From Virgibacillus halotolerans (GTDB taxonomy: Bacteria > Bacillota > Bacilli > Bacillales > Amphibacillaceae), in assembly GCF_016908515.1 (NCBI RefSeq), contig NZ_JAFBEA010000002.1, forward strand, positions 1-64,000: a DNA stretch of 64,000 nucleotides, in the 5' to 3' direction. This document shows positions 44,443 through 53,340 of the stretch, piece after piece. Positions within the stretch are counted from its first letter, which is position 1; each line of letters starts with the position of its first letter. A program made the translations under genes and the position numbers. A model generated the notes under the pieces. That model was given only the letters and a program-made list of their open reading frames with translations, was not told the DNA's origin and made no database searches.

Positions 44443-47241
44443 ATGAGTACAAAGGGTGATATATATCAATATATAAAAAGTTTAACCTTTTCATTTGATG
44501 ACATGGATAATATTGCAAACTTTACTGCAAGCAACATAGCTAAAAATTTTAATATAAAACGAAATACAGCAAGTCTATATCTAAATCAATTAGTTGAGAC
44601 TGAAAAAGTAATGAAAATTAATAGTAGACCAGTCTATTTTATTAACATGGATCGCTTTATTTTTGACGAACCAGGAAAAACAACGGTAACATTCGAAAGT
44701 GTTGAGGAATTAAGAAACTCTTTACCAGAGTTCAAACTTAACGCACCAGAATTAACAGATCCATTCAGCACTCTAATTGGTGCAGAAGGCTCACTAGAAA
44801 AGGTTATTGAGCAGATTAAAACTGCTTTATTCTACCCCAATGGGGGGATCCCCATTTTCTTAAATGGTCCTACAGGTGTCGGAAAAAGTTTTATGGCCAA
44901 ACTAATGTATCAATTCTGTATCGAAAATCAGCTTATAGAGAAGCACGCCCCTTTTGTCACTTTGAATTGTTCACAGTATGCGAATAATCCTGAATTGCTA
45001 TCCAGTAATTTATTTGGATATGTCAAAGGGGCATTCACTGGGGCAGACTTTGACAAGAAGGGTTTGTTTGAAGAGGCAGATAAAGGTATTCTCTTTCTTG
45101 ATGAGGTTCATCGTTTGAGTGCAGAAGGACAAGAAAAGTTATTTACGTATTTAGACAGTGGTAACATATATCGTGTTGGTGAAACAAGCAAAGGGAGAAA
45201 AGTTTCCGTAAGATTGATACTTGCTACTACAGAAGATATTTCAACCCAATTTCTTGAAACTTTTATTCGCAGAATCCCGATTAAAGTAAGTATTCCTGCA
45301 TTATCAAATCGTTCAAATTATGAAAAGGAACAGTTCGTCATAAACTTTTTAATTGATGAGGCTAAAGAAATAAACAAAGATATTGAGGTTTCTCCTAGTA
45401 GCAGAAGATTACTTCTTAATTATACTTATAAGGGTAATGTAGGAGAGCTGCTGAATTTAGTAAAGTATCTAGTAGCCACATCCTATTTTAAAAATAGAGA
45501 CAGTAAAACAGTACAGGTAACGTTACATGATTTTCCTGAAAATATTCTCGAAAGCGTAGATAAATTGACAAATATACAATTTCAAGTAGAAAATAAATTA
45601 TTTATCAAAAAGGATACGGACTATAAGAGCTTTCTTTTAGATAATAATTCTACCGATCAATATTACCAAGTGTACAGTAGCATTTTAAATGAATTTAGTG
45701 GATATATGAGTGGCATTTTAAATAAGGATATGTTTGAACAGAATGTCTTTAAAGAAATTGAAATGTTTTTTGACAACATTATATTTAATGAAGGAAGTAA
45801 AAGTAATATATCCCCAATAATGGAATTTATAACAATAAAGATGTATGAAATCTTTCAAATTATAGAGACCTCCTACAACATACGTTTTAATGGTAGTACT
45901 ATATACGCTATTAGTTGCTACTTGTTTTTAAAAGGAAATCAGAGAAAGATCCAGTCGGAACAAAAAGAGTTATTGAACAAGCTTTATGAATATGTCAAAT
46001 ACCAATACAAGAGTGCCCATCGTCTAGGAACAAAGTTAAGTAAATTAATTGAAAATAAAATTGATGTTGCAATCACTGAAACAGAACAAATAATATTAGA
46101 CCTCTATCTTGAAAGTAAGGCAACATATCATGGGAATTATAATATTAAAGCTGTGATTTTAGCACATGGATATGCAACCGCCAGTAGTATAGCTAACGTA
46201 GCAAACCGAATGCTTGGTAGCAATATTTTTGAAGCATTTGATATGCCTTTGAATACTACGCCGGAGAAGATCACAGCTAATGTCCTTGAGTATATTGAAC
46301 AGAATGAGATTCCAGAAGGTTTAATGATTTTGGTAGATATGGGTTCATTAAAGGATATTAATAAGCTATTTAAAAAGAATGTTAAGGTTCCGCTTTCAAT
46401 AGTTAATAATGTTACTACTCAAATGGCTATAGTAGTGGGCGAAAAAATAAAGCAGAATATACCTTTAGGGGATATTTTAAAAAAGGTTGAAACCAGTATG
46501 TTGACAGAATATAAGCTAATTTATCCCGAATCAAATAAAAAAAAGGCTATAGTGACAGCATGTTTTACCGGTATGGGAACAGCGATGCAAATTCAGCAAC
46601 TTTTAGTTAAAAGTATACCTAGTGACTTAGAAATAAATGTTATTGCAAAGGATTTTAGACAAATCAAGGAAAATGGATTAGAAGATGCCGTCTTTAAAAT
46701 GTATGATGTACTGGCTATAATTGGTACTGCTGATCCGGAAATAGATAAATATCAATACATTTCGTTAGAAGAGCTGATATCAGGTAAAGGAGAACAATTG
46801 CTATCTGAAGCATTGGGGAAAGAAGGCAGCAGAAGTGAAGTGGAAAATATTAATAATAATATTGTAAAAAACTTTTCACTAAAACAGGTTATTGGATCAT
46901 TAACGATATTGGATACGAACAGGGTAATTGAGCATGTAAATGACAGTATCTCCAGCTTAGAGATTCTGCTAAATACATTATTATCTAATGATAAAAAGAT
47001 ATCTCTTTACATTCACATTAGTTGCTTGATTGAACGCTTGATACGTAAAGAGCCAATTGAAACTTATTTGGATTTAGAGGATTTTATTAAAATAAATGAA
47101 AAGGAAATTTCAATGATAAAGAAAGGTCTTAATAATATTGAGAAAATTTATGGGGTAGAAATCCCAACTTCTGAGTTAGCCTATATATATGACATTTTAA
47201 CTTTTGAAACCAATCAGAATAAGAAGGAAGATTCTTTTTAA
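44443..47241 (+). CDS. LevR-type sigma-54 activator with PRD and EIIA domains
   Basis: This 932-residue activator of the upstream PTS operon has, in order: an N-terminal helix-turn-helix (NIAKNFNIKRNTASLYLNQL), an AAA+ sigma-54 interaction domain with Walker A GPTGVGKS (142-149), GAFTGA (196-201) and Walker B ILFLDEVHRL, a PRD (about 430-530), an EIIA-Man-like domain with AHGYATAS (His575), an EIIB-like stretch (TACFTGMGTAMQIQQLL) and a C-terminal PRD. Phosphorylation by PTS proteins should set its activity. I chose ATG 44443 (GAGAGGTGA upstream) over the GTG inside that site. It follows its target genes, as in gfr-type loci. Confidence 0.93.
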   Translation: MSTKGDIYQYIKSLTFSFDDMDNIANFTASNIAKNFNIKRNTASLYLNQLVETEKVMKINSRPVYFINMDRFIFDEPGKTTVTFESVEELRNSLPEFKLNAPELTDPFSTLIGAEGSLEKVIEQIKTALFYPNGGIPIFLNGPTGVGKSFMAKLMYQFCIENQLIEKHAPFVTLNCSQYANNPELLSSNLFGYVKGAFTGADFDKKGLFEEADKGILFLDEVHRLSAEGQEKLFTYLDSGNIYRVGETSKGRKVSVRLILATTEDISTQFLETFIRRIPIKVSIPALSNRSNYEKEQFVINFLIDEAKEINKDIEVSPSSRRLLLNYTYKGNVGELLNLVKYLVATSYFKNRDSKTVQVTLHDFPENILESVDKLTNIQFQVENKLFIKKDTDYKSFLLDNNSTDQYYQVYSSILNEFSGYMSGILNKDMFEQNVFKEIEMFFDNIIFNEGSKSNISPIMEFITIKMYEIFQIIETSYNIRFNGSTIYAISCYLFLKGNQRKIQSEQKELLNKLYEYVKYQYKSAHRLGTKLSKLIENKIDVAITETEQIILDLYLESKATYHGNYNIKAVILAHGYATASSIANVANRMLGSNIFEAFDMPLNTTPEKITANVLEYIEQNEIPEGLMILVDMGSLKDINKLFKKNVKVPLSIVNNVTTQMAIVVGEKIKQNIPLGDILKKVETSMLTEYKLIYPESNKKKAIVTACFTGMGTAMQIQQLLVKSIPSDLEINVIAKDFRQIKENGLEDAVFKMYDVLAIIGTADPEIDKYQYISLEELISGKGEQLLSEALGKEGSRSEVENINNNIVKNFSLKQVIGSLTILDTNRVIEHVNDSISSLEILLNTLLSNDKKISLYIHISCLIERLIRKEPIETYLDLEDFIKINEKEISMIKKGLNNIEKIYGVEIPTSELAYIYDILTFETNQNKKEDSF

Positions 47242-47648
47242 ACTATTCAATGTAAAATTGCTAAATTATCTGTTTAGGAGCCATTGTATATGGTGGCTCA
47301 CTGATAGAGAATAACCCTAGCGAAAGTTGGGGTAACCACCAAAGTAAGTTTGGAACTTTAATATTTAATCGATCAATATCACGCTATTCCGGAACGTATC
47401 TAGGCGCATAGAACTTGAAGTTCTTGTTCTTCAAGTTTCAGGGGGGGTGATCATACAGACACAACCCTCCTAGCTTTTGTAAATTGGTTGCAAAAGACTG
47501 TTCGAATAAATGGCTAGGTTCCCAGTTTATCCTCACATGTGAATAAATACCTTATACTACTAAGATAGCTTTCAAGTCAATGGAAAAAATAAAAAATAAA
47601 AACAACGATATTTTAAGAAAGGCTAAATTTAGGGAGGAGTGGAATCTC
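47242..47648. other. Intergenic region, hairpins only
   Basis: Dyads aacttgaag/cttcaagtt (about 47411-47437) and an imperfect gagccat/atggtggctc (about 47278-47300) are present without clear T tracts. No gene. ggggtaaccacc at about 47329-47340 matches a short part of the IS3-type left end at 880, which might be chance. Confidence 0.3.
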
Positions 47649-48197
47649 ATGATTTCATACGTTATTTGGGATTTGGGTGAAACAATTAGTACACCACCTA
47701 CGGGAGGTATGGATTTAAAACCTCTTGATGAATACACAGATATTAAATTACGTGATGGTGTAAATGAAACTATCCAAAAGATCAGCTATATGGGGCTGGG
47801 ACAGGCGGTTCTGAGCAATACTGCAAATAGCGACAGCGAAGCAGTTGGAAGAATGTTAAGAAGGTTGGGTGTTATCGACCAGTTTGACTATATTTTTGCA
47901 ACAAATTCTGAGTTAGATGATAGTAAACCGGAAAAACCAGATCGAGTAGTTTACGAAAAGACCTTAAATGTTTTAAATATTAAAGCTAATGAAGCGGTAA
48001 TGGTGGGAAACACGTGGGATACGGATGTTATAGGGGCTAATCGAAGTGGGATTCATGCCATCTGGCTCCAGAATCCACTTGTCTCATTCCGAAAGGACTG
48101 GGATACAAAAGTGATAGCTCCTCCCTGGATAATACCAGTTTGGGACGTTAAGGCAATACCTGAAGCAATTGCAACGTTAAATAATACACTTACTTAG
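47649..48197 (+). CDS. HAD-superfamily phosphatase
   Basis: A 182-residue HAD hydrolase: motif I IWDLGETIS (Asp), motif II VLSNTAN (Ser/Thr), motif III KPEKPDR with the Lys, motif IV VGNTWDTDVIGANRSG. Motif I has Gly where most have Asp at the +2 position (DxGxT instead of DxDxT), which usually lowers or alters phosphatase chemistry. GGGAGGAG supports ATG 47649. It may dephosphorylate an intermediate of the PTS pathway before it; this is inference from position. Confidence 0.8.
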   Translation: MISYVIWDLGETISTPPTGGMDLKPLDEYTDIKLRDGVNETIQKISYMGLGQAVLSNTANSDSEAVGRMLRRLGVIDQFDYIFATNSELDDSKPEKPDRVVYEKTLNVLNIKANEAVMVGNTWDTDVIGANRSGIHAIWLQNPLVSFRKDWDTKVIAPPWIIPVWDVKAIPEAIATLNNTLT

Positions 48198-48321
48198 AGT
48201 AAAAATAATTAAAAGTTCATCCCAATTTTATAGTTCGCCGATTGTATAATTAAGCGAGACACAAACAAATGGCATGTTATGATACACTCAAATTAACCAC
48301 AGATAAGGGGAGTACATCGAA

Positions 48322-48510
48322 CTGATAATCGTGGGAAGGGTAAGGGGACCTAACAGTCAGACCACCGTTTATGAGGAATTTACTATTATAGATTATAAAT
48401 CTTTTGTAAGCGATGCATTAGAACTAGCTTCTGAACATAGTATAAGATTTTATGATGAGGAGCCGGGGAAACTGAAAATGACTTTAAAAGTAGAAAAACA
48501 ATGGAAGTGA
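48322..48510 (+). pseudogene. Short unrecognised coding remnant
   Basis: An open frame (from about CTG 48322 or GTG 48331 to TGA 48508-48510) reads VGRVRGPNSQTTVYEEFTII, DYKSFVSDALELASEHSIRF and ends LKVEKQWK. The composition looks like real protein and AGGGGAG lies before it, but there is no standard start at the right distance. I cannot name a family. Confidence 0.35.
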
Positions 48511-48595
48511 ATGCAGTACTCTTATTTTAACGCCTGAAGGAATATGTGAGCAAATAGGGAGAAAATACGAGCAGATGAAGAACAAATACACGCAG

Positions 48596-48642
48596 GAAAA
48601 AAACCATCTCTGTCTTAATCATTGACTGAGGTGGTTTTTTTG
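48596..48642. terminator. Bidirectional terminator
   Basis: aaaaaaaccatctc and gaggtggttttttt (one mismatch) form a stem with A and T tracts on both sides, between the HAD region and the reverse-strand lysR remnant. Confidence 0.75.
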
Positions 48643-48700
48643 CTAGAATACCCTGTCAATAAAAGAGATACTAATGAAATAACTAAATAGCCAATCATTT

Positions 48701-48999
48701 TTAAGGACTTTTAAAGTACTCTTTAATCAGTTCTATAGATCTTAATACAATTGGAGGATTGTATCTGGTTTTATCATAAACTAAATAGACAGTTCGCATT
48801 ACATTGGGATCGTGAATGCGCTTAATAACATACTTTCTTCCCTTCAAGTTCTTTACGAAATTTTCCGGTACTACAGTAATTCCTAAACCTTTCTCTACCA
48901 AATCACAAGCATATAATAGGTTGTCAAAATATTCACTAATAATAGTGAGCGAAATTGGTCTGTAACCGCTTTCGTAATCGAGGTATAATTTAATTATGG
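48701..48999 (-). pseudogene. LysR-family regulator, C-terminal remnant
   Basis: The reverse strand encodes the end of a LysR effector domain: ESGYRPISLTIISEYFDNLL, VEKGLGITVVPENFVKNL, MRTVYLVYDKTRYNPPIVLR, IKEYFKSP. The frame is open to about 48999 without a start, and the helix-turn-helix half is absent, replaced by the PRD regulator reading the other way. So the gene was cut by a recombination at about 49.0 kb, which marks the left border of the SFCGS-type cluster. Confidence 0.75.
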
Positions 49000-49029
49000 A
49001 TATCCAAACTAAAGAAGTGGTGAATATAA

Positions 49030-50883
49030 TTGTTAACGATAAGAGAGATCCAAATTGTTACAAAATTACTTGAAACGGACAAAACGATGCGGACAAAGGA
49101 TTTATCAAAATATCTAGATGTTAGTACAAGGACGATAAAAAATGATTTAGAGAATGTTCGTAAATGGTTTCGGAAATATGACATCGAGTTGTGCGCACAA
49201 CCGAATAAAGGTTATTGGATCGAATCTAGTGAGAATGAACGATTGAAGCTCTATCAAGCGTTAATGGATAAGAAAAGGCAACCTGTATATTCTGATCAAA
49301 ACGCACGAATCGAAAAAATATTATATATTTTTTTTTCACTGAAAGACTATATCACTGCATCACAACTTTCTATCTATTTACAAGTTAGCAGGAACACGGT
49401 CATGAGTGATTTAAACTTTCTAGAACAATACATTCAGCCATGGAAAATTACTTTAGTGAGAAAATCACGTATTGGTTATAAATTGGTTGGGCGAGAGCTG
49501 AATATACGTCTATTATTTGAGCATATTATCCAGAGAAATTTAAATGATTTTGATGTATATAATATTATTTCGCAGATAAAATCAGCTGATACAATGGTTG
49601 AATTGAACTATGGATTTACTCCTGAGATTCACATGAAATTTGTGACCGTAATAAAACATTTTCGTTTGATACTGAAGAATGAAAATAAAGAAAGCATTTC
49701 GCAATTAGAGATATTAGCCACATTTATACGACTTACTATTTTCCTAGTGAGAATGGAATGCGATTTCACAATTGGAAACTATAGGTTATTGAAATCGGAT
49801 CAAAGTAAATCCTCACCATCATCTAAGTTTTTAATTAAAATAATGGTGGAAGTATGTGAAGAATACACCTTTCCAGTATTGGGGGATGAATTTTGGTATA
49901 TTCATCGAAATTTTTTTTTAGAAGATAATAGAATGAATCTGCTTAGTGTTACGGAAAAATTTATCCAGTATGTAAGTAAACAAGAACGGGTGCCTTATTA
50001 TAAAGATACGAGATTATATAATAATTTGTTAGCACATCTTTCCTTACGGTTTGAAAAGGGGGCAGCATATGTCACGGAAATAAATCCTTTTATTAATGAA
50101 ATTAAACAAAAGAATGCTTCGTTGTTTTCTTCTGTTAAAGGGGGTTTCAAAAGTATATTTTCGAATGTTATAAATTACGGGAATATTCCTGATATAATCC
50201 AAGACTCCTTTATTTCGTTTATTGCGCTACACTTTCTTGATTCGTATGAAAATGTATTAAATAAAAAGCCGTCAATTAGAGCGCTTTATGTATGTTCGAC
50301 AGGTAGAGGAGTTGCTCGTTTGATTAAAAATAGGGTCGAGCGAGAAATTAAGAATATTATCATTACCACTTATTGTTCAGTAATGGAAGTTGATGAAATT
50401 AGTAAAAATAAAGATATTGATTTAATAATTAGTATGTTTCCCATTAAATCTACTCTTCCAGTTATTGTTGTAGAACCTGTACCAACAGAAGAAAATATCC
50501 AATCCATTAAAGGAAAAGTAAATAATCTTTATCATCGGGAACCAGTAGGTGAGTATTTTACAATAAGGGATGATCACGATTCTATTGAATTGAATGGTGA
50601 AATAAGTAGTCAAGAAATAATTATTAAAGGATTTGAAATATCCTTTGATTTTTTTGAAACATTAGCTAATGAAATTTTAGAGGAACGAAAAAGGGGGCTT
50701 TGCATCCATCTTTTTCTTATGATCCATCGTTATTATTTTCATAAACAATATGACCAATTTATTTATCAAACAAATGATCATCAGAATGAGGAACTGTTAA
50801 GTAAAGTAAATGAAATTTTACACAGTTATAGCATTAATATTAACGAAGCAGAACAAAGAGCGTTATTACAATATTTTAGGTAA
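49030..50883 (+). CDS. PRD-containing transcriptional regulator (BglG/MtlR type)
   Basis: A 617-residue regulator starting at TTG (AAGAAGTGGTGA upstream). An N-terminal HTH_11 (DLSKYLDVSTRTIKNDLENV), a second helix-turn-helix (SQLSIYLQVSRNTVMSDLNF, about 110-130), PRD regions (about 190-400), and an EIIB-like P-loop YVCSTGRGVARLIK with Cys422. A C-terminal EIIA domain is not evident. Such proteins are phosphorylated by PTS components. It leads the SFCGS/DUF4310 cluster and is the obvious candidate regulator. The TTG start and the unusual position next to a truncated lysR suggest recent rearrangement. Confidence 0.85.
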   Translation: MLTIREIQIVTKLLETDKTMRTKDLSKYLDVSTRTIKNDLENVRKWFRKYDIELCAQPNKGYWIESSENERLKLYQALMDKKRQPVYSDQNARIEKILYIFFSLKDYITASQLSIYLQVSRNTVMSDLNFLEQYIQPWKITLVRKSRIGYKLVGRELNIRLLFEHIIQRNLNDFDVYNIISQIKSADTMVELNYGFTPEIHMKFVTVIKHFRLILKNENKESISQLEILATFIRLTIFLVRMECDFTIGNYRLLKSDQSKSSPSSKFLIKIMVEVCEEYTFPVLGDEFWYIHRNFFLEDNRMNLLSVTEKFIQYVSKQERVPYYKDTRLYNNLLAHLSLRFEKGAAYVTEINPFINEIKQKNASLFSSVKGGFKSIFSNVINYGNIPDIIQDSFISFIALHFLDSYENVLNKKPSIRALYVCSTGRGVARLIKNRVEREIKNIIITTYCSVMEVDEISKNKDIDLIISMFPIKSTLPVIVVEPVPTEENIQSIKGKVNNLYHREPVGEYFTIRDDHDSIELNGEISSQEIIIKGFEISFDFFETLANEILEERKRGLCIHLFLMIHRYYFHKQYDQFIYQTNDHQNEELLSKVNEILHSYSININEAEQRALLQYFR

Positions 50884-51001
50884 AAAAGTATAAAATGGTT
50901 ATATAAATAACACCTCCACCGGAATGTTAAAACGTATTCTTATAAGTCTTTAAGCATTTAAAGCTAAACGATACGGCAAAGAAAGGTAGTTTTTAAATAC
51001 A

Positions 51002-51337
51002 ATGAATACCAACAACTTTTATGAAGAAAAGAAACGATTACTGAAAGAGAGTGGAGATAAAAAAAGGTGTGAGCAAGCATTTTTACTCGCACAAATGCTA
51101 TGTAGAGAAAGAAATGTTTTTTTGACGAATGCTCAACAATTGTCATTGCTTTCACATATTTCAGCAATGGTTCAGCGATCTTTAACAGGTGAAAAGTTGA
51201 TTCCATTTGATCGGGCTATATTTTCCGGAATATCAAATGACTCTCTTTATATTGCAAAAAAGATCAAAGATTTAGTAATGGGTTTGGAAGAGGAAGAAAT
51301 CTATTTATTATCTATTCATTTTGAAGCAGCAAAATAA
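51002..51337 (+). CDS. Small stand-alone PRD-domain protein
   Basis: A 111-residue single PRD: AFLLAQMLCRERNVFLTNAQ, LLSHISAMVQRSLTGE with the PRD histidine, and LGLEEEEIYLLSIHFEAAK-like end (VMGLEEEEIYLLSIHFE). A one-domain PRD protein is a constant member of this gene cluster in other bacteria (EF_0829 in Enterococcus faecalis, from memory). It cannot bind DNA itself and may sense the PTS phosphorylation state and act on the large regulator or the transport proteins. Confidence 0.82.
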   Translation: MNTNNFYEEKKRLLKESGDKKRCEQAFLLAQMLCRERNVFLTNAQQLSLLSHISAMVQRSLTGEKLIPFDRAIFSGISNDSLYIAKKIKDLVMGLEEEEIYLLSIHFEAAK

Positions 51338-51453
51338 AATCCATGTATAAATGGACAGGGTAGAAAAAACTTAGGTTGGAATTTCTAGGAACAAGGGGCG
51401 GTTGGGAGTCGTGACTTTTTGGAATTTCATCCTTATTATTAGGAGCAAAAAAA

Positions 51454-52578
51454 ATGACAAATAGCTTTTTTGATCAATTCGGTTTAAAAAGAATTATTAA
51501 TGCAAGCGGAAAAATGACAGCATTGGGCGCTTCAGCTGTTACTGAGGAGGTTGCCAATGCGCTAAAAGCAGCTGCACAATCTTATGTGGACATGGATGAA
51601 TTAATTGAATACGCAGGAAAAGTAATTGCCCACCATACAGGCGCAGAGGATGGTTGCCCTACAAATGGAGCAGCAACTGGAATTGTGATTTCAACTGCAG
51701 CAGTTATTGCTGGAAAAAATATAAGCTTAATTGAAAGGATGCCAAACTCAGGTGGATTGAAAAATGAGATTATTATCCAAAAAGGTCAAAATATTAATTT
51801 TGGTGGCAATATCGATCAAATGATTCGTATGGGCGGTGGCCAGGTCATTGAGGTTGGAAGTGTTAACAAAGTAGAAATTGATCATATTGGAGAAGCGATA
51901 ACAGATAAGACAGCAGCACTCATTTATATAAAATCACACCATGCTGTTCAAAAAGGGATGCAGTCGATAGAAAGTATGATAAAAATTGCACAGAAACATC
52001 ATATACCATTGATGATTGACGGAGCAGCAGAAAGTGATTTTCAAAAATATATTGAAATGGGCGCAGATGTTGTGATTTATAGCGGTGGGAAGGCGTTGGG
52101 GGGGCCAACTTCTGGTTTTATTTCTGGGAAAAGGCAATTAATGGAGGCATGCCGCGAGCAGTATAAAGGAATCGGTAGGGCGATGAAAGTTGGAAAGGAA
52201 TCGATAGCCGGACTCATCGTTGCATTAAATCAATATCCGTTTAGAGATACTCGTGCTGATGAGCAATTTAATCGTATGAAGGCATTTTGTAAAAGATTGA
52301 ATGAAGTAGAAGGTTTAACAGGTACCATCCATCAAGATGAAGCGGGGCGCCGTATTTATCGTGCACGAATAGAAGTTCAAAAACAAGCTAATGTGACTGC
52401 AGAGCAATTATTACATCGTCTTGAATCTGGTAAACCTGGGATTTATCTACGTGCCCATTATGCGAATGTAGGTATACTATTTGTTGATCCACGCCCATTA
52501 TTAGCTGGTCAAGAGGACATTATTGCAGAGAGAATTATTGCTATTATAAAGGAAGAAGGTGATGACAATGTCGAGTAA
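51454..52578 (+). CDS. DgaE-type PLP-dependent ammonia lyase (copy 1)
   Basis: A SelA-like PLP enzyme of 374 residues. Motifs: INASGKMTALGASAV, TGAEDGCPTNGAATGI, RMPNSGGLKNEII, Asp189 in LMIDGAAESDF and the PLP Lys213 in VIYSGGKALGGPTSGF. DgaE of Salmonella removes ammonia from D-glucosaminate 6-phosphate to give KDGP. The adjacent DgaF-type aldolase supports a 2-amino sugar-acid phosphate as substrate here. AGGAG lies before the ATG. The dgaF ATG overlaps its last codons. A second copy closes the operon. Confidence 0.88.
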   Translation: MTNSFFDQFGLKRIINASGKMTALGASAVTEEVANALKAAAQSYVDMDELIEYAGKVIAHHTGAEDGCPTNGAATGIVISTAAVIAGKNISLIERMPNSGGLKNEIIIQKGQNINFGGNIDQMIRMGGGQVIEVGSVNKVEIDHIGEAITDKTAALIYIKSHHAVQKGMQSIESMIKIAQKHHIPLMIDGAAESDFQKYIEMGADVVIYSGGKALGGPTSGFISGKRQLMEACREQYKGIGRAMKVGKESIAGLIVALNQYPFRDTRADEQFNRMKAFCKRLNEVEGLTGTIHQDEAGRRIYRARIEVQKQANVTAEQLLHRLESGKPGIYLRAHYANVGILFVDPRPLLAGQEDIIAERIIAIIKEEGDDNVE

Positions 52579-53323
52579 ACAAATGTTAAAAAAGTCGCCT
52601 CAATTTTATAAAGATAAAGTTTGTCTAAATGTATTAGCTGGTTCTATGGAAAATGCAGCTGATATTTGTAAAGTAACAGAGGGTAATGTTTTGATAGGTT
52701 TATTATCGAAAGACTATAAATCAGATGAAGAAGCTGTTTCAAGTATGAAGGAATACGCAGAAGTAACAGGGAATCGTATATCTATTGGGCTAGGATCTGG
52801 GGATCCATTTCAATCGAAGATGGTTGCAAGAATTGCAGGGTTAATACAACCCCAACATATTAATCAGGTTTTTACAGATGTCGGGGCTACAAGATCTTTA
52901 GTAGGTCAGCAAAGTACTTTTATTAACTCCCTAGTGTCGCCAAGTGGTAAGGAAGGGTTTGTCAGAATTAATACTGGGGCACTTTCCAGTAAATTAGCGC
53001 CAGCTATCGTGCCTGTGGAAACAGCAATAGGAATGATTAAAGATGCTGGTGGAAGTTCGTTGAAATACTATCCAATAAAAGGTTTGGAAAATATAAAGGA
53101 ATATCGTGTGGTTGCCTTAAAATGTGCGGAACAAGATTTTATACTTGAACCAACTGGTGGTATTGATTTGGATAACCTTGAAGTAATAATAAAAGTAACG
53201 TTAAATGCTGGTGTACCAAAGATAATTCCACATATTTATAGTTCAATAATCGATAAGGAAACAAAACTTACAAGAATAGAAGATGTGAACAAAGCTATGA
53301 AAGTTATGGAACAAATTTCATGA
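52568..53323 (+). CDS. DgaF-type 2-keto-3-deoxy-6-phosphogluconate aldolase
   Basis: A 251-residue aldolase-like barrel of the KDGP aldolase (DgaF) family: VCLNVLAGSMENAADICKVT, IGLGSGDPFQSKMVARIA, FTDVGATRSLVGQQSTFINS, GFVRINTGALSS, GGSSLKYYPIKGL (probable Schiff-base Lys) and FILEPTGGIDLDNL. It would split the keto-deoxy product of DgaE into pyruvate and a triose phosphate. I use ATG 52568, since AAGGTGAT fits its spacing. Confidence 0.86.
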   Translation: MSSKQMLKKSPQFYKDKVCLNVLAGSMENAADICKVTEGNVLIGLLSKDYKSDEEAVSSMKEYAEVTGNRISIGLGSGDPFQSKMVARIAGLIQPQHINQVFTDVGATRSLVGQQSTFINSLVSPSGKEGFVRINTGALSSKLAPAIVPVETAIGMIKDAGGSSLKYYPIKGLENIKEYRVVALKCAEQDFILEPTGGIDLDNLEVIIKVTLNAGVPKIIPHIYSSIIDKETKLTRIEDVNKAMKVMEQIS

Positions 53324-53340
53324 AAAAGGAGGTGATAGGT

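Noticed and set aside
47325-47345. Possible IS3 end because of a shared ggggtaaccacc
   Set aside because: Only 12-13 bases match and no transposase or second end is near; chance is sufficient.
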